Made by a program: the position numbers and the translations under genes. Under the pieces are notes generated by a model that ran no database searches, was not told the DNA's origin, and saw only the letters and a program-made list of their open reading frames with translations. Shown piece by piece: positions 16,128 to 23,933 of a stretch of DNA of 64,000 nucleotides. Origin of the DNA: Hyphomicrobium sp. (GTDB taxonomy: Bacteria; Pseudomonadota; Alphaproteobacteria; Rhizobiales; Hyphomicrobiaceae); contig NZ_WBUE01000010.1 of NCBI RefSeq assembly GCF_009026145.1, positions 1-64,000 on the forward strand, written 5' to 3'. Each line of letters opens with the position of its first letter. Position 1 is the stretch's first letter.

Positions 16128-17999
16128 GATGCGCTGACGCGTCGTGAAGTAATCGCTCCAGGGATCGGTCTTGCGCTTGATGCGCTGCAGGATGGTCGGG
16201 ATCGTGAACACGTTGGCGGCCTCGATGCGCGGCAGCTCTGCCCATGCCACCGGCGTTGAGACGCTTGCCTGCGGCCTGGCGCGCGGTGAATAGGGCGCGA
16301 TGGCAGTCGCCCCGCGCTCGTTGCGCAGCCAGTCGATGAATATGCGGCCCTTGCGCCGCGCCTTGGCCATGGTGGCGACGAAGCGCTCCGGCTCGTTTTC
16401 CGCCAGCTTGATGGCAACGCCGCGGGCAAAGCCCTTGACGACCTCCCAGTCCTGGCTGGCATCGAGCGGCACCACGACGTGAATGCCCTTGCCGCCGGTG
16501 ACGAGCGGGAAGCTTGCGAGCCCGGCCGTCTGCAAGAGATCGCGCACGTCGCGCGCGGCCGCGCACACCTCCTCAAAGCCGACGCTCGGGTCGGGATCGA
16601 GATCGAAGATCAAGCGGTCGGGGTGCTCGAGCGTCCGCGCACGCGCCCCCCACGGGTGGATCTCGAGCCCCCCGATCTGGGCTATGGCGATAAGCCCAGC
16701 CACATCGTCGATCATCAGGTACTGCGCAATGTCGCCGTCACTTTCCTCGACCGCTACGGATTTGAGCGCCGGCGGCATCCCCTTCTTGTGGTGGCGCTGG
16801 AAGAAACGGTTCTCGGCTTCCCCGTGCGGGCAGCGCACGAGGCTCAGCGGCCGCTCGCGCACGTAGGGCAGCATGCGCTCGCTGACGGCCAGCAGGTACT
16901 GGGCGAGATCGAGCTTGGTGAGCCCAGCTGCGGAGAACAGGACGCGCTCCGGGTTCGACAATTTGACGCCGGCAATATCGTCGCTGCTTGGGCTATTGGG
17001 CATGGCCATCGCCATCTGCGCTTGCACCTGCCGCGCTGGCTTGTCGCCGCGCAGGCCGAGGAATGCAGGATGCCGCAACAGCCCGTCCGTCGTCCGCTCG
17101 GTGAAGGCGATCTGCGCCACGAGGCGCGGCTCGACCCAGTGCGCATCGCGGCTGATGGCGCGCGGGGCATCGATGAATGGGCTCGTCTTGCGGCGCAGCC
17201 TCGCAAAGCGCGCGCCCAGATCATCGAGCGTCGCGGCGTCGAAGCCGGTGCCGACGCGGCCGCGATAATGCAGCTTATCGCCGACGAACTCGCCCAGCAG
17301 CAGCGAGGCGAAGGGGCGCCCTTTCTTGTCCGAGACGCGGTAGCCGCCGATGACGAACTCCTCATTGCCGAGGCACTTGGTCTTCAGCCAGCTAAACGTG
17401 CGCCGCGACACGTACGGCTTGTCGGCCTGCTTGGAGACGATTCCCTCGAGACCCATGCGGCAGGCGTGCGCGAGCACCTCATCGCCGTGCCCGGCCACGT
17501 CCTCGCTGTAGCGGATCGCGTCCGGCGCGCCCTGCAGCAGCCTGCGCAGGATCTCCTTGCGCCGCTTGAGCGGCTCGCCCCGCAAGTCACGGCCGTCGAG
17601 CTCGAGAATGTCGAAGACGTAGTAGGTGAGCGAGATACGCGCATCCTTGAGGGCGTTCTGCAGGCGCTGGAAGCTGGAGCGTCCATGCTGGTCGAGCGCA
17701 ACGATCTCGCCGTCGAGCAGTGCGCTGCCGACGTTGAGCTCGCGCAGCGGGGCGGCGATGGGGGAGAATTTCTCGGTCCAGTCCTGCCCCGAGCGCGTGT
17801 AGATGCGGCAGCGGCCTCCGGCGAGGGCAGTGATGGCGCGGTAGCCGTCGTACTTGATCTCATGCAGCCAGTCGTCGCCGCCAGGCGGCTCGGCGACGAG
17901 CGTTGCAAGCTGCGGCGCGACGAAGGCAGGCAGCGGCGCGGCGGAGCGGGAGGAGGCGTGCTCCGGGGCGTGAGTTGCGAGAGCCTTCGAGCGGGGCAT
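16098..17999 (-). CDS. ligD: DNA ligase D (ligase-polymerase, no phosphoesterase domain)
   Basis: The product is 633 residues from the ATG at 17999; the frame continues upstream but only as antisense of the next gene. Residues ~25-310 are an ATP-dependent ligase: EIKYDGYR with the nucleotidyl Lys49, DGEIVALD, GLEGIVSK and the WLKTKC motif. Residues ~345-630 are the archaeo-eukaryotic primase-type polymerase: RCPHG, then the metal motif DLDPDP near residue 468, and a GGKGIHVVVPL strand. Together they join broken ends in bacterial non-homologous end joining with Ku. The N-terminal or C-terminal phosphoesterase domain of full LigD is absent. No ku gene lies in the window. Confidence 0.92.
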   Translation of the reverse strand: MPRSKALATHAPEHASSRSAAPLPAFVAPQLATLVAEPPGGDDWLHEIKYDGYRAITALAGGRCRIYTRSGQDWTEKFSPIAAPLRELNVGSALLDGEIVALDQHGRSSFQRLQNALKDARISLTYYVFDILELDGRDLRGEPLKRRKEILRRLLQGAPDAIRYSEDVAGHGDEVLAHACRMGLEGIVSKQADKPYVSRRTFSWLKTKCLGNEEFVIGGYRVSDKKGRPFASLLLGEFVGDKLHYRGRVGTGFDAATLDDLGARFARLRRKTSPFIDAPRAISRDAHWVEPRLVAQIAFTERTTDGLLRHPAFLGLRGDKPARQVQAQMAMAMPNSPSSDDIAGVKLSNPERVLFSAAGLTKLDLAQYLLAVSERMLPYVRERPLSLVRCPHGEAENRFFQRHHKKGMPPALKSVAVEESDGDIAQYLMIDDVAGLIAIAQIGGLEIHPWGARARTLEHPDRLIFDLDPDPSVGFEEVCAAARDVRDLLQTAGLASFPLVTGGKGIHVVVPLDASQDWEVVKGFARGVAIKLAENEPERFVATMAKARRKGRIFIDWLRNERGATAIAPYSPRARPQASVSTPVAWAELPRIEAANVFTIPTILQRIKRKTDPWSDYFTTRQRISREALRFFT

Positions 18000-18106
18000 C
18001 GGCGCTGACCTATAGCGCGCCTTGAAGGTTCGGCCAGGGCGTGGACAAGGCAAATTCCTGCTGCAAAATGAGCATCCTAATTTGCACGCCGGCAGTAAAG
18101 TCCGGT

Positions 18107-18520
18107 TTAAGGCACCAACTTTGGAGCGGCCGCCGGCAGCCGCGCGCGCGGATCGGCGACCTCGCGTACGAGGCGCAGCAGCGTCGAGGCCTTCACGGGC
18201 TTGGTCAAGAAGCGCACGCCGCCGGGCAGGTGCGCCTTCGACGGCTCCAGCACGCCGGAGACCAGCACGACGCCGGTGCGCGGGGATTCTTCGCGCACCC
18301 GCCGGGCGAGCTCGAAGCCGTTGAGGCGGCCGGGCATCGCCACGTCGCTGACCACGGCGCACACGCCGCCCTCGGCGAGGCGCGACAGCGCCTCCTCGCC
18401 CGTCGCGGCCTCGACCACGTCGAACCCGGATTGGCCGAGGATGTCGGACACGTAATCGCGTACCAGCGGCTCGTCCTCGACGACCAGGACGGAAGCCGCG
18501 CTCGTAGAAGGCCTACTCAT
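18107..18520 (-). CDS. single-domain response regulator
   Basis: The product is 137 residues, one receiver domain with no output domain. Acidic pair in VVEDEP near residues 15-17, phospho-acceptor Asp59 in VVSDVAMPG, Ser in VVLVSG and Lys in FLTKPV complete the set. Such CheY-like proteins relay phosphate or act as stand-alone signal partners; similar ones in Hyphomicrobiales pair with hybrid kinases. No kinase gene is adjacent. It is transcribed toward ligD with a 107-base gap. An open frame on the opposite strand is its shadow. Confidence 0.87.
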   Translation of the reverse strand: MSRPSTSAASVLVVEDEPLVRDYVSDILGQSGFDVVEAATGEEALSRLAEGGVCAVVSDVAMPGRLNGFELARRVREESPRTGVVLVSGVLEPSKAHLPGGVRFLTKPVKASTLLRLVREVADPRARLPAAAPKLVP

Positions 18521-18730
18521 GGGATGTACAACGAGTGGTGGATGGTTGCCGTTCCGCTGCAACGCGCCGCCTGGCCGCGCTCCGGCGGAAATTCGCTGCC
18601 CTGCGGCGAGGCGCCGCTGCAACTCGTGCGAGCGGCCATCTGCCCCCGGCGTGTGCCCCGTCGGGCACCGTCGCACTTTTTGCTTGTGCATCACTTGAGC
18701 CAAGCGCGGGAATCGCCGCCATGTGGGCAG

Positions 18731-19357
18731 ATGGAACGGCACGTCCTCACGCTCAAGTACGATGGCCTCGATGCCGCCTATTACGGCGGGATCGGCACCG
18801 GGGGCTCCAAGCAGGTCGTTGCCGGGGCGCAAATCCTGTTGGGCGCGCATGCGCACTACTACCAGAGCGCCACGGTGCCGGATCGCATCAACGACAGCGC
18901 GCCCGGCTTCGTCATCCGCGATCTCGGCCGCAAGCGCGGGTCGCTGATCGCGGAATTCCTCCTTGTGCTGATGGCGGATGCGGTGTGGGACGCGGCGAGG
19001 TACAGCTTCACGTCGTTCGTGCTCGAGTCGTACGCGGCGGCGAAAGGCGGGCGGCTGTTCGATGGTCCGCCCTTCGACCACCGGCCCGCGACGCTCGCTA
19101 GGGCCGACGGCGGGAACGAGCCGGTATTCGATCTGGCCGGCGAGAGCTTGGCTCAGCGCCGGCGGCTGTTGCAGCGCGTCAGGCAGGCGCGCGAGCACAT
19201 CTCGGCGCCGATCCGGGTGACGGCGTCGCTGGTCGAGATGTCGCTCGACGGCTACCGCCTCGACAGCGTCCGGAGCCGGCTGCCGTCCGAGGAGGACATC
19301 AACGCCGGGCTGCAGCTGTTCCGCGCGGCAGCGGGCATGGCGCGCCGGGCGAGCTAG
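18731..19357 (+). CDS. conserved hypothetical protein
   Basis: The product is 208 residues from the ATG of MERHVLTLKYDGLDA. The N-terminal pattern of a beta strand followed by Y-D-G-L-D and a helix (QVVAGAQILLG) recalls the DUF7946-like proteins often found near mobile genes, but I am not certain. A central helix (LIAEFLLVLMADAVWDAA) is hydrophobic enough to be buried or membrane-associated. No catalytic motif seen. It ends 33 bases before the tRNA-Gly gene on the opposite strand. Confidence 0.55.
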   Translation: MERHVLTLKYDGLDAAYYGGIGTGGSKQVVAGAQILLGAHAHYYQSATVPDRINDSAPGFVIRDLGRKRGSLIAEFLLVLMADAVWDAARYSFTSFVLESYAAAKGGRLFDGPPFDHRPATLARADGGNEPVFDLAGESLAQRRRLLQRVRQAREHISAPIRVTASLVEMSLDGYRLDSVRSRLPSEEDINAGLQLFRAAAGMARRAS

Positions 19358-19390
19358 CGCCCCGTTTGGGCATTTCGGGCAGGAGAGTGG

Positions 19391-19462
19391 AGCGGGCGAT
19401 CGGGATCGAACCGACGACATTCAGCTTGGGAAGCTGACGTTCTACCACTGAACTACGCCCGC
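19391..19462 (-). tRNA. tRNA-Gly (anticodon CCC)
   Basis: Reading the minus strand, a full cloverleaf can be drawn: acceptor GCGGGCG pairing with CGCCCGC and discriminator T, D-arm with GTTCAGTGGTAGAAC, anticodon stem TCAGC/GCTGA with loop TTCCCAA (anticodon CCC, decoding GGG), and T-arm GTCGG-TTCGATC-CCGAT. No CCA is encoded. Confidence 0.95.
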
Positions 19463-19534
19463 GCTCTGGCATGGCATGTAGCACAGGCCGGCCCCCGGCG
19501 AAAAGCCGAAGGCGCGGCCCGCGCGCAGATGCCC

Positions 19535-19918
19535 TCAGGCCTTGCCCTTGACCAGGGCGTCGCGGATTTCCTTCAGGTAGATCTCCGACTGGGTCGGCGG
19601 CGGCGGGGCGGCGGGTGCCGGGCGGCGGATGATGTTGATACCCTTGATGAGGAAGAACAGCGCCACCGCGGTGATCAGAAATTGGATGATGGCGTTGAGG
19701 AACAGGCCGTACTTGATCTCCACCGCCTCCACCGGCTCGATGGCAAGGTTGGAGAAGTTTACCCCCGCCGTGATGTAGCCGATGATCGGCATCAGGATGT
19801 TGGCGACGAGGGTGGAGACGATGGGCGTGAAAGCGGCGCCGATGATCACCCCGATGGCGAGGTCCAGGGCATTGCCCTTCATCGCGAAGTTCTTGAATTC
19901 TTCCCACATCTCTTTCAT
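19535..19918 (-). CDS. mscL: large-conductance mechanosensitive channel
   Basis: The product is 127 residues, close to the family norm. The start MKEMWEEFKNFAMKGN is the amphipathic N-terminal helix; TM1 carries LDLAIGVIIGAAFTPIV with the pore-constriction face, and TM2 spans about residues 70-92. A Pro/Ala-rich linker leads to the cytoplasmic helix bundle. It opens under membrane tension to release solutes in osmotic downshock. A GAGGGA ribosome binding site precedes the ATG; the longer upstream frame is not family-like. Confidence 0.95.
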   Translation of the reverse strand: MKEMWEEFKNFAMKGNALDLAIGVIIGAAFTPIVSTLVANILMPIIGYITAGVNFSNLAIEPVEAVEIKYGLFLNAIIQFLITAVALFFLIKGINIIRRPAPAAPPPPTQSEIYLKEIRDALVKGKA

Positions 19919-20122
19919 TGGCGGCTTCCCTCGGCTAAGGCGACTGGTCGGGGGCCCTGCTGCGGCGCCCCGGAACAGCTTAAGCCAAGAAAAGCGAGCC
20001 CAGAACCGGTCTTGCGGGGTGGTCCCGAGGCATCGCGCCATATATGCGTCGCACTGTTGGCGTGTACGTGATGCGGCTGCGCCGGGGCCCTTCCCGGGCA
20101 TCGGGCGAGGGGAGCTGACGAC

Positions 20123-20383
20123 ATGATGGAGCGCAAGGAGCGCAAGCCGTACTGGCGGCACACCAAGTGGCAGATGCTGGCCAGCGTGGTGCCCTTCCTG
20201 GTGCTGATCATCGTGCTGCCGCTCTACGCCGAGAGCCTCAACGGCGAGCGTTTTCTCGGCTTCCCGCTCGGCTACTTCCTCAGCGCCCACGGCATCGTGG
20301 TGATCGCCATCTTCACAGTGGCGAGCTTCGTCAACCGCCAGGATGCCATCGACCATTGGCATGGCGCGCACGAGGACACGTGA
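20123..20383 (+). CDS. sodium/substrate symporter small subunit (DUF4212)
   Basis: The product is 86 residues with two transmembrane helices (about 19-38 and 52-75) and the family mark Y-W-R-H-T near the N-terminus and F-P-L-G-Y-F in the loop. Such small subunits accompany a large SSS-family permease, which starts 22 bases downstream here. A GAGGGGAGC ribosome binding site precedes two Met codons. Confidence 0.88.
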   Translation: MMERKERKPYWRHTKWQMLASVVPFLVLIIVLPLYAESLNGERFLGFPLGYFLSAHGIVVIAIFTVASFVNRQDAIDHWHGAHEDT

Positions 20384-20405
20384 GAGCGCGGGCGGGTAGA
20401 TAGCC

Positions 20406-22241
20406 ATGTCCGTCACCTCGCGCACCCGCTTCGTCAATCCGCGGCTCGGGACCTACTTCGGCATCTTCGCCAGCTCGCTGGCGGGGCTCGTGATGCTGCT
20501 GCTCATCTTCGAGGAGCTCGGCACCTCGGACGCGCTGCTGCGCTGGGGGATGCTGCTCGGTCCGCTCGTGCTCTACGCGGCGATCGGGCTGTGCGTGCCG
20601 ACGCAGGAGCCGCTCGAGTTCTTCGCCGCCGGGCGTCGCGTGCCGGCCGGCTACACCGGGCTCGGCATCGGCGTCGCCACCATGGGCGCCACCGGCATCG
20701 TCGCCATGACCGGCGTGTTCTTCCTCATCGGCTTCGACGCCCTGTGCCTGATGATCGGCGGCCTCGCCGGCTTCGTCATCATGGCGGTGATGCTGGCGCC
20801 GTTCTTCCGCAAGTTCGGCACCTTCACGGTGCCGAGCTATCTTGGACGCCGCTTCGAGAGCAAGAGCGTGCGCCTGTTGTCGGCCGCGCTGCTGGCCGTG
20901 CCGGCGCTGCTGATGCTCGCTGCCGAGCTGCGCATGGGGGCGTTCGCCGCCGGCTGGCTTTCAGGCCAGCCGCAGAGCCTGATGATCGTCATGCTGGTTG
21001 CCGCCTTAATCGTCACGGTGGTGCTCGGCGGCATGCGCTCGCTGACCTGGTCGGGGAGTGCGCAGGCGATCGCCGCCGTTCTGGCGCTGCTCGTGCCGGT
21101 CACCATCGTCGCGGTGATGGTCACCAACTTCCCGCTGCCGCAGCTGACCAATGGGCCGCTGTTGCGAGCCTTGATGCACAGCGAAGCGGCGCAGGGGCTG
21201 CCCATCGTCGACGCGCCGGGGCTCGCCTTTGCGCTGCCGGGCGAAGGCGTCGCCCACATCGCCAAGCGCTTCAGCGCGCCGTTCGGCGCCATCGGGCCGA
21301 CGGCCTTCGTCGTGGCGACGCTCACCGTGATGGCCGGCGTCGCCTCCTCGCCCTGGCTGATCCCGCGCGTGACCATGACTCCCGGCGTCTACGAGACGCG
21401 CAAGTCGCTCGGCTGGGCCACCGTCTACTTCGGCCTCATCATGCTGACGGCCGCCGCGGTGGCGGTGTACATGCGCGATTTCCTCATGGACATCGTCAAG
21501 TCGGGACCGCCGACGGCGCTCCCCGAATGGATGCGCCAGCTGGTCGATCTCGGCTTCGCAAAGGTCGATGCCGCGACGGCGCCGCTGACGTACATGAGCT
21601 TCGGCTTCGCGCGCGATGCCGTGCTCTTGAGCCTGCCGGTGGCGGCAGGCTTGCCGAGCGTATTCGTGTATTTCGCGGCGACCGGCATCGTCGCGGCGGC
21701 GCTGGTCGGCGCCGGCGCCACGGCCAGCGCGCTGGGCAACGTGGTCGCCGAGGACGTCGTCAACGGGCTGTCCTGGGAGCCGCTGCCGCGCACGGGGCGC
21801 GTGCATATCGGACGGCTCGCCATCGCCGGCGCCGCCGTAATGGGTGGATTGGTCGCGCTGCTGGCGCCGACCGACCCGCTGCGGCTGCTGCTGTGGTCGC
21901 TGGCGCTGAGCGGTTCGACATTCTTCCCGGTGATCGTGCTGTCGATCTGGTGGAAGCGCATGAATGCGTTTGGCGCCATCGCCGGGATGGGCTGCGGATT
22001 TTCCGTCGCCGTCCTCACCATCCTGGCCGGCGAGGCCAACATTCTCGGCCTCGACGGCGCGCTGGCCGGCATTCTGGGACTGCCGGCGGGTGCCGCGGGT
22101 GCCGTCCTCGCCAGCATCACGACCCCCGGACCGAGCCGCAGCGTGTTGGAGCTGGTGCGTGAAATCCGCATTCCCGGCGGCGAGGTCATATACGATCGTG
22201 AGATGCGGCTGCTGCGGCTCAAGAACCGCGAACGCGGGTGA
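20406..22241 (+). CDS. sodium:solute symporter large subunit (SSS family)
   Basis: The product is 611 residues with about 13 transmembrane helices. Family marks include F-A-A-G-R-R-V-P near residue 75, GLGIGVATMGATG, and the GAGATASALGNVVAEDV segment. It belongs to the two-subunit group resembling acetate permease ActP, so a short-chain carboxylate substrate driven by sodium is likely, but the substrate cannot be read from sequence. It works with the small subunit just upstream in a two-gene operon; proline iminopeptidase follows after 28 bases. Confidence 0.88.
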   Translation: MSVTSRTRFVNPRLGTYFGIFASSLAGLVMLLLIFEELGTSDALLRWGMLLGPLVLYAAIGLCVPTQEPLEFFAAGRRVPAGYTGLGIGVATMGATGIVAMTGVFFLIGFDALCLMIGGLAGFVIMAVMLAPFFRKFGTFTVPSYLGRRFESKSVRLLSAALLAVPALLMLAAELRMGAFAAGWLSGQPQSLMIVMLVAALIVTVVLGGMRSLTWSGSAQAIAAVLALLVPVTIVAVMVTNFPLPQLTNGPLLRALMHSEAAQGLPIVDAPGLAFALPGEGVAHIAKRFSAPFGAIGPTAFVVATLTVMAGVASSPWLIPRVTMTPGVYETRKSLGWATVYFGLIMLTAAAVAVYMRDFLMDIVKSGPPTALPEWMRQLVDLGFAKVDAATAPLTYMSFGFARDAVLLSLPVAAGLPSVFVYFAATGIVAAALVGAGATASALGNVVAEDVVNGLSWEPLPRTGRVHIGRLAIAGAAVMGGLVALLAPTDPLRLLLWSLALSGSTFFPVIVLSIWWKRMNAFGAIAGMGCGFSVAVLTILAGEANILGLDGALAGILGLPAGAAGAVLASITTPGPSRSVLELVREIRIPGGEVIYDREMRLLRLKNRERG

Positions 22242-22269
22242 AGTAGCGCAAATAAATGGGAAGACCTCG

Positions 22270-23244
22270 ATGACCGTGCATGAACGGCTTGCTCTCTATC
22301 CGGCGCTCGAGCCGTATCGCACCGGTATGCTCGATGTCGGCGACGGGCATACGGTCTACTTCGAGGAGTGCGGCAACCCGCAAGGCGAGCCGGCGCTGCT
22401 CGTGCACGGCGGTCCGGGCGGCGGCTCCAACCCCACGATGCGCCGCTTCCATGACCCCAACCACTACAGGATCATCCTGTTCGACCAGCGCGGCTGCGGT
22501 TGCTCGACCCCGAACGCGTCTTTAGAGGCCAACACGACCTGGCATCTCGTCGCCGATATGGAGCGGTTGCGCGAGCACCTCGAAATCGAGCGCTGGCAGC
22601 TGTTCGGCGGCTCGTGGGGATCGACCTTGGCCCTCGCCTACGCCGAAACGCACCCGCAGCGGGTCGCGAGCCTCATCCTGCGCGGCATCTTCCTGGTGCG
22701 CCGGGCCGAGCTCGAGTGGTTCTACCAAGAGGGCTGCAGCTGGATTTATCCCGACGCCTTTGCCCCCTATCAGCAAGTCATCCCGCCGGCCGAGCGTGGC
22801 GACATGATCGCTGCCTACTACCGGCGCCTCACCGACCCCGACACGCAAGTGCGCCTCACCGCCGCCAAGGCATGGAGCGTATGGGAGGCCTCGACGCTGT
22901 CGTTGCTGCAAGACGCCGAGCGCATCCGTCACTTCGGCGCCGATGCCTATGCGATCGCCTTTGCGCGTATCGAGTGCCACTACTTCGTCAACGGCGGCTT
23001 CTTCGCCAGCGATGACCAGCTGCTCGCCGATGCCGGCCGCCTGCGCGACATTCCCGGCACCATCGTGCATGGGCGCTACGATGTCGTGACCCCGGTCAAG
23101 AACGCCTGGGACCTGAAGCGCGCCTGGCCTACGGCCGAGCTGCGCATCGTCGCCGACGCTGGTCATGCAATGAGCGAGCCGGGCATCGCACACGAGCTGG
23201 TATCGGCAACCCGCCGCCATCGGCGCGGGCCAGCTGGGGCCTAA
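22270..23244 (+). CDS. pip: proline iminopeptidase
   Basis: The product is 324 residues starting at MTVHERLALYP. The alpha/beta hydrolase set is clear: oxyanion HGGPGGG, DQRGCGCSTP, nucleophile elbow GGSWGS near residue 115, acid in GRYDVVTP, and His in DAGHAMSEPG. These are the exact marks of family S33 proline iminopeptidases, which free N-terminal Pro from peptides in the cytoplasm. It may be cotranscribed with the symporter. The coding end overlaps the convergent YjbQ gene by four bases. Confidence 0.95.
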   Translation: MTVHERLALYPALEPYRTGMLDVGDGHTVYFEECGNPQGEPALLVHGGPGGGSNPTMRRFHDPNHYRIILFDQRGCGCSTPNASLEANTTWHLVADMERLREHLEIERWQLFGGSWGSTLALAYAETHPQRVASLILRGIFLVRRAELEWFYQEGCSWIYPDAFAPYQQVIPPAERGDMIAAYYRRLTDPDTQVRLTAAKAWSVWEASTLSLLQDAERIRHFGADAYAIAFARIECHYFVNGGFFASDDQLLADAGRLRDIPGTIVHGRYDVVTPVKNAWDLKRAWPTAELRIVADAGHAMSEPGIAHELVSATRRHRRGPAGA

Positions 23245-23702
23245 CCGTCGAATGTGCCCAGGTAGTGGAGTACGACCTCGCGGCGGTGCGACCGGTCGCG
23301 ATGTTCGACCACGTAGATTCCCTGCCAGGTGCCGAGCAGCATCTTTCCCGCCTTGATGGGGATCGATAGCGAGGTTGCCGTCAGCGCTGCCTTGATGTGC
23401 GCCGGCATGTCGTCCGGCCCCTCGATGTCGTGCACATAGGGGCGGTCGCGCGGGGCCAGCCGCTCCAGCGCGTCGAGGAGGTCGGTGTGCACGTCCGGGT
23501 CGGCGTGCTCCTGGATGAGCAGGGACGCCGAGGTGTGGCGGATGAACACGGTGAGCAACCCATCGCCGGCTCCGATCTGCGCCAGCCAGCCGCGTACCGC
23601 CGCAGTCTGATCCGACAATCCGGGCCCGCGCGTCTGGACCGCCAGCGTGTCGAACGCCTGCCCGACTGTCGTGTCGGCTGGTGACCTTGTCGTCATCTGC
23701 AT
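23241..23702 (-). CDS. YjbQ family protein (UPF0047)
   Basis: The product is 153 residues from the second of several close start codons. Marks of the family are GLLTVFIRHTSASLLIQE, then D-P-D-V-H-T-D-L, a D-D-M-P-A-H-I-K-A segment and a LGTWQGIYVVEHRD end. Conserved His and Asp/Glu form a metal-like site; some members can replace thiamine phosphate synthase weakly, but the true role is unsettled. Confidence 0.88.
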   Translation of the reverse strand: MQMTTRSPADTTVGQAFDTLAVQTRGPGLSDQTAAVRGWLAQIGAGDGLLTVFIRHTSASLLIQEHADPDVHTDLLDALERLAPRDRPYVHDIEGPDDMPAHIKAALTATSLSIPIKAGKMLLGTWQGIYVVEHRDRSHRREVVLHYLGTFDG

Positions 23703-23933
23703 CACATCGCTGGCCGCTGCACCGCAATCAATGACGCCGGCCAGGGCCGATCGGGGCCCATCTTGCGGCTAATTGCGCCTGCCGGTGCGATTTTCATGCG
23801 CTGCTTAACCTCACGTTTACCGCGACTCGCAAAGCCTGTGGATGAGCGGAATCTCGTTTTGCGCGTCCCGATTCGGCAACCGCAGCCGGCACAGCCCCGG
23901 CAGGGCTCCAGCGACCAGCGCCAAGGGATTGAG

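Noticed and set aside
18041..18730. N-terminal extension of the 18,731 gene
   Set aside because: It lies antisense to the response regulator, which has a complete conserved receiver domain.
19391..19462. tRNA-Gly as the island attachment site
   Set aside because: The tRNA is intact, nearly 4 kb from the integrase, and the junction evidence points to the glycosyltransferase gene; no partial tRNA copy was seen.
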